Shown: in pieces, positions 1 through 8,907 of the stretch
Numbering within the stretch: the stretch's first letter is position 1
How the letters are laid out: the number at the start of each line of letters is the position of its first letter
NCBI RefSeq assembly: GCF_021596505.1
Contig: NZ_PJIZ01000043.1
Coordinates: forward strand, 1 to 50,452
DNA length: 50,452 nucleotides
Direction of reading: 5' to 3'
Origin: Nostoc sp. CMAA1605
GTDB taxonomy: Bacteria > Cyanobacteriota > Cyanobacteriia > Cyanobacteriales > Nostocaceae
Notes under the pieces: model-generated
Seen by the model: the letters and a program-made list of their open reading frames with translations, nothing else
Databases searched by the model: none
What the model was told of the DNA's origin: nothing
Made by a program: the position numbers and the translations under genes

Positions 1-838
1 CCCCATGAGGGTGAATATGACGGCTTTGTTCACCAGTCCCGGCGATGGTTTCTACTAATTGATGTTGCAGATCAACTCGACGTATTGCATGATTCTCGGT
101 ATCAGCAACATACAGAATTTGATTGCTGACATCAAATGTCATTCCTTGGGGTGCAGAAAACTGTGCTGTTGAAAAATCACCATCTGTCAAACCAGCTTTC
201 CCATTACCAATTACATGAATAATTTCGCCATCCACAGAACTCATCACGATACGATGGTGTCCAGAGTCAGCAATATACAACGCTGCTGGGGTAGCCAATA
301 CTTTACCTGGAAAAGCCAGAGGTGTGATTAATGGTTGTCGCTGTTTTTCTAAAGTCAGCCTGAGTTCTTGAAAGTTAAGTGTACCTTTGTGTTGATGTTC
401 TTGAATCAACTTTGCAATCAGTTGGTCTAAAGTATCACGATTACCTTCACCAGAAATAGTAGCAATTACGTAACCATCTGGGTCAATGACGATGAATGTA
501 GGCCAAGCACGTACTGTATATTCTTGCCAAACACGAAAATTCTTGTCTACTATCACCGGATGTTCGATGTCGTAACGCAGGATGGCTTGGCGGATGTTTT
601 CGGTTTCTTGTTCGTTGTCAAATTTAGCAGAGTGAACACCGATGACTGTCAGACTGTCTTGATATTTCTGCTCTAGATACTTGAGGTCTGGTAAAACATG
701 AAGACAATTGATACAACAGTATGTCCAAAAATCTAAAATGACGACTCTACCCCTAAGTTTTTTGAGTAATATTGGTTGCTCAGTATTAAACCATATAAAA
801 TTTTGCGGTAGTTCTGGGGATCTGACACGAGAAATCAT
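1..838 (-). CDS. Thioredoxin-like / NHL-repeat protein (3' end outside window)
   Basis: Reading leftward from an ATG at 838 the frame stays open to the window edge (279 codons), so the C-terminus is missing. The first ~150 residues form a TlpA/thioredoxin-like domain with a redox pair C42-I-N-C45 inside WTYCCINC, followed by a conserved WPTF around the expected cis-proline. From about residue 170 the protein reads as NHL beta-propeller repeats (ADSGHHRI, ADTENHAIRRV). This order matches the NHLRC2-like family found in many cyanobacteria, which usually carries five or six NHL blades; here two to three are visible. The role is unproven: probably a thiol-disulfide or protein-interaction function. 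No signal peptide is evident. It is divergent from the glutaminase at 891, leaving a ~52 bp shared upstream region. The family call is seen in the sequence; the function is inferred. Confidence 0.85.
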   Translation of the reverse strand, partial: MISRVRSPELPQNFIWFNTEQPILLKKLRGRVVILDFWTYCCINCLHVLPDLKYLEQKYQDSLTVIGVHSAKFDNEQETENIRQAILRYDIEHPVIVDKNFRVWQEYTVRAWPTFIVIDPDGYVIATISGEGNRDTLDQLIAKLIQEHQHKGTLNFQELRLTLEKQRQPLITPLAFPGKVLATPAALYIADSGHHRIVMSSVDGEIIHVIGNGKAGLTDGDFSTAQFSAPQGMTFDVSNQILYVADTENHAIRRVDLQHQLVETIAGTGEQSRHIHPHG

Positions 839-890
839 AAATTAATTCAAAATAAAGGCTGACAGTTAAATCTGATATTTTTTCGGGGTT

Positions 891-1813
891 GTGTCTGCTG
901 TGAGCAAATTTGAGAAATTAAATACCGACGATTTACGTGATTGGGTGGAATTAGCGAAAACTCAAACGCATTTGGGGAAAGTTTGCGATCGCATTCCGCA
1001 ATTAGCTAAGGCTGATCCCCGTTGGTTTGCAGTCCACATTTGCTGCGAATCCACACCAAGCTACAGTTTTGGAGATACGGCTTGTGTATTTCCACTGATG
1101 AGTGTCATCAAGTCTTTCTCTCTACTCTATCTGCTAGAACAATTTGGTGCAGAACAAGTGCTGCAATGGGTAGGTGTTGAACCATCTGATGCACCATTCA
1201 ATTCTTTAGAACAGTTAGTGGCTGATGGTGGTAAACCCCGCAACCCGATGATTAATAGCGGTGCGATTACTTTGGCTGATAAGTTACCAGGAAGGGATGC
1301 TAGCGATCGCGTTCAATCTTTTTGTCAATGGTTAAATCAATCGGCTGGCTGTCAACTCCAGCTAGATGAAGTCATACTGGCTTCAGTTAGGTCATCTCGT
1401 TCTCCAGTAAATCAGGCGATCGCTAATCATTTAGCTCAGACAGGAAATATTACAAATCCCGATATTGCTCTTGACATATATGAACAAGTATGCTGTTTTC
1501 TGGAACTGTCCAAGATTTAAGCCTACTCGGAAAACTTTTAGCCTGTCAGCACCAGAAGATACCATCACAGCACCGTCAGATAGTCAATGGTGTGATGTTA
1601 ACCTGCGGTTTATACGAAGCTTCACCGTTATTAGCAATCAAAATTGGACTACCGATGAAGTCGGGGATCGGTGGTGGGTTATTAGCGATATTACCAGGGG
1701 AAGGAGCGATCGCTTGTTACAATCCGGTTTTAGATCGTATCGGTAATCCCATAGCAGCGATCGCGTTTGTAGAACTGTTAGCTCAAAAGCTAGAGTTGAG
1801 TATTTTTCATTGA
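891..1813 (+). pseudogene. glsA: Glutaminase, single-base frameshift
   Basis: Serine-dependent glutaminase (L-glutamine to glutamate plus ammonia), split over two frames. The first frame (GTG start at 891) carries the beta-lactamase-fold S71-V-I-K74 active-site motif and NPMINSGAI at 118-126. The second frame carries MLTCGLYEAS and KSGIGGGL, the C-terminal glutaminase signatures. The frames join around 1494-1502, where the T-run in TGTTTTCTGGAACT would need one more T to read CFSGTVQDL continuously. With that base the protein is about 307 residues, the normal length. Both halves keep good conservation, so the break is recent or a base-calling error. No obvious Shine-Dalgarno precedes the GTG. 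Convergent with the lipoprotein gene to the right. Confidence 0.85.
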
Positions 1814-1830
1814 ATCAGGAGAAGAGTAGG

Positions 1831-1860
1831 CAGGGTGCAGGGGTGCAGGGGGGCAGGGGA
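1831..1860. repeat. Short tandem repeat (GTGCAGGG type)
   Basis: Imperfect repeats of a 7-8 bp G-rich unit just after the glutaminase stop, followed by C-rich CCCAATGCCCCATGCCCAAT. This is the style of the short tandemly repeated repetitive (STRR) sequences known from heterocystous cyanobacteria. It gives rise to a spurious small open frame here. Confidence 0.7.
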
Positions 1861-1905
1861 GAACCAATACAACCACCCAATGCCCCATGCCCAATACCCT
1901 ATGAC

Positions 1906-3456
1906 CTATTCTCCAGATGCAGGACGCGATCGCCTTTGGAAATAATCTCTCAAATTCACCTTTTTGGGTTTATTGGCAGGTTGTTCAGATGATTCAGCGT
2001 CCTTGACCTCTGGTTGAGATTCTGGGGTAGGAGTGGGAGAAGGTTGATTTGTAACTGGTGGTGGTAATTCTTCCTTAACTTGAGGCTGAGGTACTACCTC
2101 TGGCTGGGGTTCAGCAGTCATGTTTGGTGATGGTGTTGGCGTTATTTCTATCTGAGCTTCAGGGGTAACGCTGGGTGATGGTAATGCTGTTGGTTTCTCC
2201 TCCGGTTGTAGTTCAGGGTTAATGCTGGGTGGTGGTGTTGTAACTTCTGGCTGGGGTTCAGGAGTAATAGGTGATGGTAATGCTGTTGGTTTCTCTTCTG
2301 GCTTGGGTTCAGGAGTGATGGGTGATGGTGTTGCTGTGACTTCTGGTTGTGGTGTAGGAGTTGGAATTGGGGTAGGGAATGACTTTGGAGATTTAGGTTC
2401 TAACTCAGTATTTTCAGGTTGTTCTACTTCAGGTGTGGTCAGTGTAGGTGATTCGGTCGGTTTGGAACTAGGTGCAATTTCTGGTTGTGGTGTTTCTATA
2501 ACTTCAGGCGTTGGCTGAGTTTCTGGTGTAGGTTCTGTGACTGGTTGTTTAGCTGTATAGGAGGAATCTACGATACTGCGTACCTCATCAGCCGTTAATT
2601 CGCCTCTGGTAATTCTAGAGAGTGTGTCTTTACCCTTCGGTTGGTAGTTAACTAGTCTAACTGTGGTGTTAAAAGCATTTTTGACTGGGTTTCCCTGATT
2701 ATCGAGGAATTCTAACTTCACCCAGTTCACGCCCGGTTTAAAGCCTTTGAGGTAAACTGACTGCCAGCGATCGAGTACGAAACTTTCACCGTTAATCGTG
2801 CAGCGAATCCGCCAATCACTGAATAAGTCATTTGTATTATCTTCAGAGCGCAAGTGTAGAGGCGCGTTAGTCAGGTAAAAGTCTAACAAGATGGGTTCTG
2901 CACCATAACTACCTTGAGGACTGTTGTAGGTTAACAGGGGTAGGGATGGATCAGGGTTATTGTCGTCAGTTTTAGTGAATAAATGGAATGTTGTCTTGGC
3001 ATAAGCACCTGCATTTTTAAAACTCTCGTGCCAAGGGCGAGACGCAAAGACCCGTAGAGTATGAGTACCTGGGGATAGGTCTGACAATACTAGGGGCTTT
3101 TCTAAGTCATGAATAGGAATATCAGGCTGATTATCAACTATTAAATGCAAATAAGGGCCAAGTTGCCATTGTGGATGCTGAAAAATCGGTAAATCTTTAA
3201 CTTGAAGCCGGACTGTCACTTTGTTGTCTGTGAGAATCTCATCAGGTTGGGGCGTAATAATTTGGACTTGTGGCCGATAGGCTTCTAAAGTTGACCGTAG
3301 TTGTTGAATAACTGATGGTGGCGATACTTCAGAAAACTGCCGAGATATTTGTTGAGTTTGGTCTTTGTCCTGAACAGATACTTCCTGTCCAACGCTTTTT
3401 TCTCCACAACTAGCCAAGCTCAAGACGAACAATAGTGTAATTAGCCACCTCAACAT
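1906..3456 (-). CDS. Lipoprotein with Pro/Thr/Glu-rich repeat tail
   Basis: I place the start at the ATG at 3456, giving 516 residues, because it opens a lipoprotein signal peptide (MLRWLITLLFVLSLASC, lipobox LASC). The 67 codons upstream in the same frame are translated STRR repeats and are not protein-like. Residues ~25-330 form a globular region with beta-rich text (GTHTLRVFASRPWHESFKN, then a second similar module), perhaps two Ig-like modules. Residues ~340-490 are a low-complexity tail of repeated TPEPQPEV, PTALPSP and PEEKP units, rich in Pro, Thr and Glu, probably periplasmic and extended. A short basic end follows (NLRDYFQRRSRPASGE). I do not recognise a function. It lies upstream of psaA on the opposite strand and converges on the glutaminase gene. 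Confidence 0.75.
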   Translation of the reverse strand: MLRWLITLLFVLSLASCGEKSVGQEVSVQDKDQTQQISRQFSEVSPPSVIQQLRSTLEAYRPQVQIITPQPDEILTDNKVTVRLQVKDLPIFQHPQWQLGPYLHLIVDNQPDIPIHDLEKPLVLSDLSPGTHTLRVFASRPWHESFKNAGAYAKTTFHLFTKTDDNNPDPSLPLLTYNSPQGSYGAEPILLDFYLTNAPLHLRSEDNTNDLFSDWRIRCTINGESFVLDRWQSVYLKGFKPGVNWVKLEFLDNQGNPVKNAFNTTVRLVNYQPKGKDTLSRITRGELTADEVRSIVDSSYTAKQPVTEPTPETQPTPEVIETPQPEIAPSSKPTESPTLTTPEVEQPENTELEPKSPKSFPTPIPTPTPQPEVTATPSPITPEPKPEEKPTALPSPITPEPQPEVTTPPPSINPELQPEEKPTALPSPSVTPEAQIEITPTPSPNMTAEPQPEVVPQPQVKEELPPPVTNQPSPTPTPESQPEVKDAESSEQPANKPKKVNLRDYFQRRSRPASGE

Positions 3457-3468
3457 AGGTGAAAAAAG

Positions 3469-3595
3469 GGTGTAGGGGTGTAGGGGTGTAGGGGTGTAGG
3501 GGATGAGGTTTTGGGCTTTGGGCTTTGGGAGCAAAATCTCCCCTAGCCTCTTGCACTCCTGACCCCTGCCCCCTGCCCCCTGCCCCCTGCCTCTT
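3469..3595. repeat. Two STRR-type arrays
   Basis: Four exact copies of the 8-mer TGTAGGGG at 3471-3502, then about four copies of the 7-mer CCCCTGC at 3563-3591, separated by GGGCTTTGGGCTTTGGG. The arrays sit immediately upstream of the lipoprotein start and explain the false N-terminal extension of that reading frame. Confidence 0.85.
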
Positions 3596-3915
3596 GCCTC
3601 TCCGAAGTTTCGAGCCGACGAAGCCTCGGCTCTAACTTCTCTCTGCCTGTGGTTCATGGCTGATACCCGATGATTATTTTTGACAATTGCTTGATTATTT
3701 TGACCGATATTATCTTCTGCAAACTACGGTCTTAAAGGTTAAATCTGTCTTGCATACCATGAATGTCTAAAATCGACATAATAAACGTTAGATTATTTAC
3801 ATCTTGTATTGATTAAGTATTTAAATAACCAATCAAATTCATTGATAAACAAATATACCAAGTGCTAGAGCCTGCTGTGGACTGGGCTTCCGATGTATCA
3901 AAGGATAAATTTTAC

Positions 3916-3934
3916 GAATTGTTATTGTTTGTAA
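3916..3934 (-). promoter_or_regulatory. HLR1-like element, possible RpaB site
   Basis: On the minus strand the text is TTTACAAACAATAACAATT. The HLR1 element bound by RpaB is a direct repeat of (G/T)TTACA(T/A)(T/A) with 2 bp between the halves. The first half matches fully; the second (ATAACAAT) matches six of eight positions. The site is ~250 bp from the psaA start. A chance match is quite possible in such AT-rich DNA. Confidence 0.25.
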
Positions 3935-4057
3935 ATTAAATAGATAAAGTATTGACTTTTTGGCAAATAGTTTGCAGGTAAAAGGCAAGTAAGACAATTA
4001 TTCTGGGGATTTTGAATTATTGTTAAAATCTCTCCAACAATGTACAAGTGAAGACTT

Positions 4058-4063
4058 TATAAT
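4058..4063 (+). promoter_or_regulatory. Candidate -10 hexamer for psaA
   Basis: TATAAT, a perfect sigma-70 -10 hexamer, ~123 bp before the psaA start. The positions 17-18 bp upstream (CAACAA) do not resemble TTGACA, so this would be an activator-dependent or -35-poor promoter. Position only; no transcript data. Confidence 0.3.
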
Positions 4064-4176
4064 TCAACAGAAACAAATTTCCACATAGCGTCTTCATCGC
4101 GGCTCCAGAAAAATTCTGTGGGAAGCGATCGCGGTTCTCTCTGTGGTTTCATGATTCCTCATTCCTTATCTAGAGA

Positions 4177-4182
4177 GGAGGT
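4177..4182 (+). promoter_or_regulatory. Strong Shine-Dalgarno of psaA
   Basis: GGAGGT inside AGAGGAGGTCGAATG, a near-perfect anti-16S match only 3 nt from the ATG at 4186. It fixes the psaA start. Confidence 0.7.
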
Positions 4183-4185
4183 CGA

Positions 4186-6444
4186 ATGACGATTAGTCCT
4201 CCGGAGCGAGAGGAAAAAAAAGCAAGAGTGATAGTTGATAACGATCCAGTACCAACCTCATTGGAAAAATGGGCGCAACCTGGACACTTCGACAAATCCT
4301 TAGCTAGAGGCCCCAAAACCACCACATGGATTTGGAACCTTCATGCCCTCGCCCACGATTTTGATACACATACAAGCGATTTAGAAGACATTTCCCGCAA
4401 GATTTTTGCGGCTCACTTCGGACACCTGGCCGTTGTGACCATTTGGTTAAGCGGGATGATATTCCACGGCGCGAAGTTTTCTAACTACGAAGCCTGGTTG
4501 AGCGACCCCTTGGGTGTAAAACCCAGCGCGCAAGTTGTTTGGCCAATTGTGGGACAAGACATCTTAAACGGTGATGTTGGTGGTGGATTCCACGGTATTC
4601 AAATCACCTCTGGCTTGTTCCAAGTATGGCGGGGCTGGGGGATTACCAACTCCTTCCAGTTGTACTGCACCGCTATCGGTGGCCTAGTGCTAGCAGGTTT
4701 GTTCTTGTTTGCTGGTTGGTTCCACTACCACAAACGCGCTCCTAAACTGGAATGGTTCCAGAATGTGGAGTCCATGCTGAACCACCACCTGCAAGTGCTG
4801 TTAGGCTGCGGTTCTTTGGGATGGGCTGGTCACTTGATTCACGTCTCCGCCCCAATCAACAAGCTTTTGGATGCAGGTGTGGCTGTTAAAGACATCCCCT
4901 TGCCCCATGAGTTCATCCTGAACAAAGACCTGTTGATTGAGCAGTTCCCCGGCTTTGCCAGTGGTTTAACACCATTCTTCACCTTGAACTGGGGTCAGTA
5001 TGCTGACTTCTTGACCTTCAAGGGTGGTTTAAACCCTGTTACCGGCGGCTTGTGGTTGACTGACATCTCTCACCACCACCTAGCGATCGCTGTACTCTTC
5101 ATCATCGCTGGTCATCAATACCGCACTAACTGGGGAATTGGTCACAGCATCAAAGAGATCCTCGAAAACCACAAAGGCCCCTTCACTGGGGAAGGTCACA
5201 AGGGTCTTTATGAGAACATGACCACCTCCTGGCACGCTCAATTGGCAACTAACCTAGCTTTCTTAGGTTCTTTGACCATCATCATCGCGCATCATATGTA
5301 CGCGATGCCCCCCTATCCCTACTTGGCGACTGACTACGCAACTCAGTTGTGCTTGTTCACCCACCATATGTGGATCGGCGGATTCTTGATTGTGGGCGGT
5401 GCTGCTCACGCTGCCATCTTCATGGTGCGTGATTACGATCCAGTTGTTAACCAAAACAACGTTCTGGATCGGGTGATTCGTCACCGGGATGCAATTATTT
5501 CTCACCTGAACTGGGTTTGTATTTTCTTAGGCTTCCACAGCTTTGGTCTATACATCCACAACGACACAATGCGTGCATTGGGTCGTCCCCAAGATATGTT
5601 CTCCGACACAGCAATTCAGTTGCAGCCAGTATTTGCTCAGTGGGTGCAGAATCTGCATACACTAGCTCCTGGTGGTACAGCTCCCAACGCTTTAGAAGCA
5701 GTTAGCTATGCTTTTGGCGGCGGTATTGTGGCTGTGGGTGGCAAAGTCGCAATGATGCCCATCGCTTTGGGTACTGCCGACTTCCTCGTTCACCACATCC
5801 ATGCTTTCACCATCCACGTAACTGTACTGATTCTGCTCAAAGGTGTACTATTCGCCCGCAGTTCTCGCTTGATCCCCGATAAAGCCAACTTAGGCTTCCG
5901 CTTCCCTTGCGACGGTCCAGGCCGTGGCGGTACCTGCCAAGTTTCCGGTTGGGATCACGTGTTCCTCGGACTGTTCTGGATGTACAATTCCTTGTCAATT
6001 GTAATTTTCCACTTCAGCTGGAAGATGCAATCTGATGTTTGGGGAACAGTAGACGCAGCTGGTAATGTGTCTCATATTACTGGTGGTAACTTTGCCCAAA
6101 GTGCCATCACCATCAACGGCTGGTTGCGTGATTTCTTGTGGGCGCAAGCTTCACAAGTAATCAACTCCTACGGTAGTGCTTTGTCTGCTTACGGACTCAT
6201 GTTCCTCGGCGCACACTTCGTTTGGGCATTCAGCTTAATGTTCTTGTTCAGTGGTCGTGGCTACTGGCAAGAGCTAATTGAGTCCATCGTTTGGGCGCAT
6301 AATAAACTGAAGGTAGCTCCAGCAATCCAACCCCGCGCTTTGAGCATCACTCAAGGTCGTGCAGTTGGTGTAGCTCACTACCTCCTGGGAGGGATTGCCA
6401 CAACCTGGGCATTCTTCCACGCACACATTCTTTCAGTAGGATAG
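4186..6444 (+). CDS. psaA: Photosystem I P700 apoprotein A1
   Basis: Large core subunit of photosystem I in the thylakoid membrane. With PsaB it binds P700, the A0/A1 cofactors and the interpolypeptide 4Fe-4S centre FX. The 752-residue length is normal. [12 protein letters not shown] supplies the FX cysteines C575 and C584. Many His residues in hydrophobic segments ([31 protein letters not shown]) are the chlorophyll ligands expected of the eleven-helix fold. The C-terminus ends HAHILSVG. Start fixed by GGAGGT just upstream. It is first in a two-gene operon, 124 bp ahead of psaB. Nothing is unusual in the protein. Confidence 0.99.
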   Translation: MTISPPEREEKKARVIVDNDPVPTSLEKWAQPGHFDKSLARGPKTTTWIWNLHALAHDFDTHTSDLEDISRKIFAAHFGHLAVVTIWLSGMIFHGAKFSNYEAWLSDPLGVKPSAQVVWPIVGQDILNGDVGGGFHGIQITSGLFQVWRGWGITNSFQLYCTAIGGLVLAGLFLFAGWFHYHKRAPKLEWFQNVESMLNHHLQVLLGCGSLGWAGHLIHVSAPINKLLDAGVAVKDIPLPHEFILNKDLLIEQFPGFASGLTPFFTLNWGQYADFLTFKGGLNPVTGGLWLTDISHHHLAIAVLFIIAGHQYRTNWGIGHSIKEILENHKGPFTGEGHKGLYENMTTSWHAQLATNLAFLGSLTIIIAHHMYAMPPYPYLATDYATQLCLFTHHMWIGGFLIVGGAAHAAIFMVRDYDPVVNQNNVLDRVIRHRDAIISHLNWVCIFLGFHSFGLYIHNDTMRALGRPQDMFSDTAIQLQPVFAQWVQNLHTLAPGGTAPNALEAVSYAFGGGIVAVGGKVAMMPIALGTADFLVHHIHAFTIHVTVLILLKGVLFARSSRLIPDKANLGFRFPCDGPGRGGTCQVSGWDHVFLGLFWMYNSLSIVIFHFSWKMQSDVWGTVDAAGNVSHITGGNFAQSAITINGWLRDFLWAQASQVINSYGSALSAYGLMFLGAHFVWAFSLMFLFSGRGYWQELIESIVWAHNKLKVAPAIQPRALSITQGRAVGVAHYLLGGIATTWAFFHAHILSVG

Positions 6445-6458
6445 CAATCAGTTTACGG

Positions 6459-6492
6459 AGTGCTGAGTGCTGAGTTGTGAGTGCTGAGTGAT
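6459..6492. repeat. STRR-type array in the psaA-psaB spacer
   Basis: Imperfect repeats of AGTGCTG (AGTGCTGAGTGCTGAGTTGTG...), followed by the near-complementary AACTCAAAGCTCAGAACTCC to ~6522, so the transcript could fold back. It occupies most of the 124 bp psaA-psaB gap. Confidence 0.7.
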
Positions 6493-6568
6493 CAAAACTT
6501 AGAACTCAAAGCTCAGAACTCCAAAAGCTGAAACCTGATGGCTAAAGGTCAGAGGAAATATCAAACCT

Positions 6569-8794
6569 ATGGCAACAAAATTTCCAAAATTTAGCCAGGA
6601 TCTCGCACAGGACCCAACTACGCGGCGCATATGGTATGCGATCGCGATGGGCAACGACTTTGAAAGCCATGACGGTATGACCGAAGAAAATCTTTACCAA
6701 AAGATTTTCGCTACCCACTTCGGACACCTGGCAATCATTTTCCTTTGGGCTTCTAGCCTCCTGTTCCATGTAGCCTGGCAAGGTAACTTTGAACAGTGGA
6801 TTAAAGATCCTCTACACGTCCGCCCCATCGCCCACGCGATTTGGGACCCCCACTTCGGTAAACCCGCTATTGAAGCATTTACCCAAGCTGGTGCTAGTAA
6901 TCCTGTAAACATTGCTTACTCTGGTGTTTACCATTGGTGGTACACCATCGGTATGCGGACAAACCAAGAACTGTACATCGGTTCATTAGGTCTGTTATTA
7001 TTCGCTGCCCTCTGTTTATTTGCTGGCTGGTTGCACTTGCAACCCAAGTTCCGTCCCAGCCTCGCCTGGTTCAAGAGTGCTGAATCTCGCCTCAATCACC
7101 ACCTTGCTGGTTTGTTTGGCGTTAGCTCTCTGGCTTGGGCAGGTCACTTAATTCACGTTGCTATCCCCGAAGCTCGCGGACAGCACGTAGGTTGGGATAA
7201 CTTCTTAACTACTGCACCCCACCCAGCAGGTTTACAACCCTTCTTTACAGGTAACTGGAGCGTTTACGCCCAAAACCCTGATACAGCAGGTCATATCTTC
7301 AGCACATCTACTGGTGCTGGTACAGCGATTCTGACCTTCTTAGGTGGTTTCCATCCTCAGACAGAATCTCTGTGGTTGACCGACATCGCTCATCACCACT
7401 TGGCGATCGCTGTTCTGTTTATCGTTGCTGGTCATATGTATCGCACCAACTTCGGTATCGGTCACAGCATCAAAGAGATGATGAATGCCAAAACTTTCTT
7501 TGGCAAGCCCGTTGAAGGTCCCTTCAATATGCCCCACCAAGGCATTTATGACACCTACAACAACTCTCTGCACTTCCAATTAGGTTGGCACTTGGCTTGT
7601 TTAGGCGTTGTTACCTCCTGGGTGGCACAGCATATGTACTCTATGCCTTCCTATGCGTTCATCGCTAAGGACTACACCACACAGGCAGCTCTGTACACCC
7701 ACCACCAATACATTGCGATTTTCTTAATGGTTGGTGCGTTTGCTCACGGTGCAATTTTCTTAGTTCGTGACTATGATCCCGAACAAAACAAAGGCAACGT
7801 ACTTGAGCGGATGTTACAGCACAAAGAAGCATTGATCTCTCACTTAAGCTGGGTATCTCTCTTCTTAGGCTTCCACACCCTTGGTTTATACGTTCACAAC
7901 GACGTAGTAGTTGCTTTCGGTACTCCTGAAAAGCAAATCCTAATTGAGCCAGTATTTGCTCAGTTCGTTCAAGCTGCGAATGGTAAGGTACTCTACGGAT
8001 TGGATGTTCTGTTGTCCAACCCAGAAAGCGTTGCCTACACAGCTTACCCCAACTATGCAAACGTCTGGTTGCCTGGTTGGTTAGATGCCATTAACGCTGG
8101 CACCAACTCCTTGTTCTTAACAATTGGCCCTGGCGACTTCTTGGTACACCATGCGATCGCTCTCGGTCTCCACACCACCACCCTCATCCTAGTCAAAGGT
8201 GCTTTGGATGCTCGTGGTTCTAAGCTGATGCCCGATAAAAAGGACTTCGGCTATGCCTTCCCTTGCGACGGCCCCGGTCGTGGCGGTACTTGCGACATCT
8301 CCGCTTGGGACTCCTTCTACCTAGCTCTGTTCTGGGCGTTAAACACAGTAGGTTGGTTAACCTTCTACTGGCACTGGAAACACCTGGGTATTTGGCAAGG
8401 TAACGTTGCTCAGTTCAACGAAAACTCTACATACTTAATGGGCTGGTTCCGTGATTACCTCTGGGCTAACTCTGCTCAGTTGATCAACGGTTACAACCCC
8501 TACGGCGTGAACAACCTGTCTGTCTGGGCTTGGATGTTCCTCTTCGGACACCTAATCTGGGCTACTGGCTTCATGTTCCTCATCTCCTGGAGAGGTTACT
8601 GGCAAGAGTTGATCGAAACCCTAGTTTGGGCGCACGAACGTACTCCTATCGCTAACCTCGTTCGCTGGAAAGACAAACCCGTTGCTCTCTCCATCGTTCA
8701 AGCTCGTGTAGTTGGTCTAGCTCACTTCACCGTCGGCTACGTCGTCACCTATGCAGCTTTCCTCATTGCTTCTACTGCTGGTAAGTTCGGTTGA
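6569..8794 (+). CDS. psaB: Photosystem I P700 apoprotein A2
   Basis: Second core subunit of photosystem I, partner of PsaA. 741 residues, the normal cyanobacterial length. The FX-binding loop [12 protein letters not shown] gives C566 and C575. Hydrophobic segments with conserved His ([20 protein letters not shown]) fit the eleven-helix chlorophyll-binding fold; it ends [12 protein letters not shown]. The start ATATCAAACCTATGGCAACAAAA lacks a strong Shine-Dalgarno, in contrast to psaA; translation may depend partly on coupling or on the spacer. Cotranscription with psaA is expected, and a strong terminator follows 30 bp after the stop. Some heterocystous strains carry a second psaB elsewhere; only one is present here. 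Confidence 0.99.
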   Translation: MATKFPKFSQDLAQDPTTRRIWYAIAMGNDFESHDGMTEENLYQKIFATHFGHLAIIFLWASSLLFHVAWQGNFEQWIKDPLHVRPIAHAIWDPHFGKPAIEAFTQAGASNPVNIAYSGVYHWWYTIGMRTNQELYIGSLGLLLFAALCLFAGWLHLQPKFRPSLAWFKSAESRLNHHLAGLFGVSSLAWAGHLIHVAIPEARGQHVGWDNFLTTAPHPAGLQPFFTGNWSVYAQNPDTAGHIFSTSTGAGTAILTFLGGFHPQTESLWLTDIAHHHLAIAVLFIVAGHMYRTNFGIGHSIKEMMNAKTFFGKPVEGPFNMPHQGIYDTYNNSLHFQLGWHLACLGVVTSWVAQHMYSMPSYAFIAKDYTTQAALYTHHQYIAIFLMVGAFAHGAIFLVRDYDPEQNKGNVLERMLQHKEALISHLSWVSLFLGFHTLGLYVHNDVVVAFGTPEKQILIEPVFAQFVQAANGKVLYGLDVLLSNPESVAYTAYPNYANVWLPGWLDAINAGTNSLFLTIGPGDFLVHHAIALGLHTTTLILVKGALDARGSKLMPDKKDFGYAFPCDGPGRGGTCDISAWDSFYLALFWALNTVGWLTFYWHWKHLGIWQGNVAQFNENSTYLMGWFRDYLWANSAQLINGYNPYGVNNLSVWAWMFLFGHLIWATGFMFLISWRGYWQELIETLVWAHERTPIANLVRWKDKPVALSIVQARVVGLAHFTVGYVVTYAAFLIASTAGKFG

Positions 8795-8824
8795 TCTGGC
8801 TGCTAGTTTTGTAGGAAAGTAATC

Positions 8825-8858
8825 AAAAATCCCCTGCCGCAAGGTGGGGGATTTTTTA
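8825..8858 (+). terminator. Rho-independent terminator of psaAB
   Basis: AAAAATCCCCTGCC and GGTGGGGGATTTTTT pair over 14 bp (two G-T pairs) around a GCAA tetraloop of the GNRA class, ending in six T. It begins 30 bp after the psaB stop. An A-run at the left arm also gives it some activity on the other strand. Confidence 0.9.
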
Positions 8859-8907
8859 TCAGAGGGTAAAAATAAAAATCCTTTGATATTCATTCAATGT
8901 ATAAAAA

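Larger units (their letters stand above)
3657..4185. other. psaA upstream region (gene-free, ~530 bp)
   Basis: AT-rich, no credible reading frame. It separates divergent genes (lipoprotein leftward, psaA rightward) and must contain the psaAB promoter(s). It holds one HIP1 site at 4125-4132, a TATAAT hexamer at 4058-4063 and an HLR1-like element at 3916-3934, all listed separately. Confidence 0.7.

Noticed and set aside
1465..1746. Third open frame within glutaminase
   Set aside because: Not glutaminase-like; only a shadow in the remaining frame.
2222..2518. Plus-strand open frame of Gly/Val repeats
   Set aside because: Antisense shadow of the Pro/Thr-rich tail of the lipoprotein.
3457..3657. 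67-residue N-terminal extension of the lipoprotein
   Set aside because: Translated STRR DNA; the lipoprotein signal peptide begins at 3456.
7665..8060. 131-residue minus-strand open frame in psaB
   Set aside because: Antisense shadow of a highly conserved gene.
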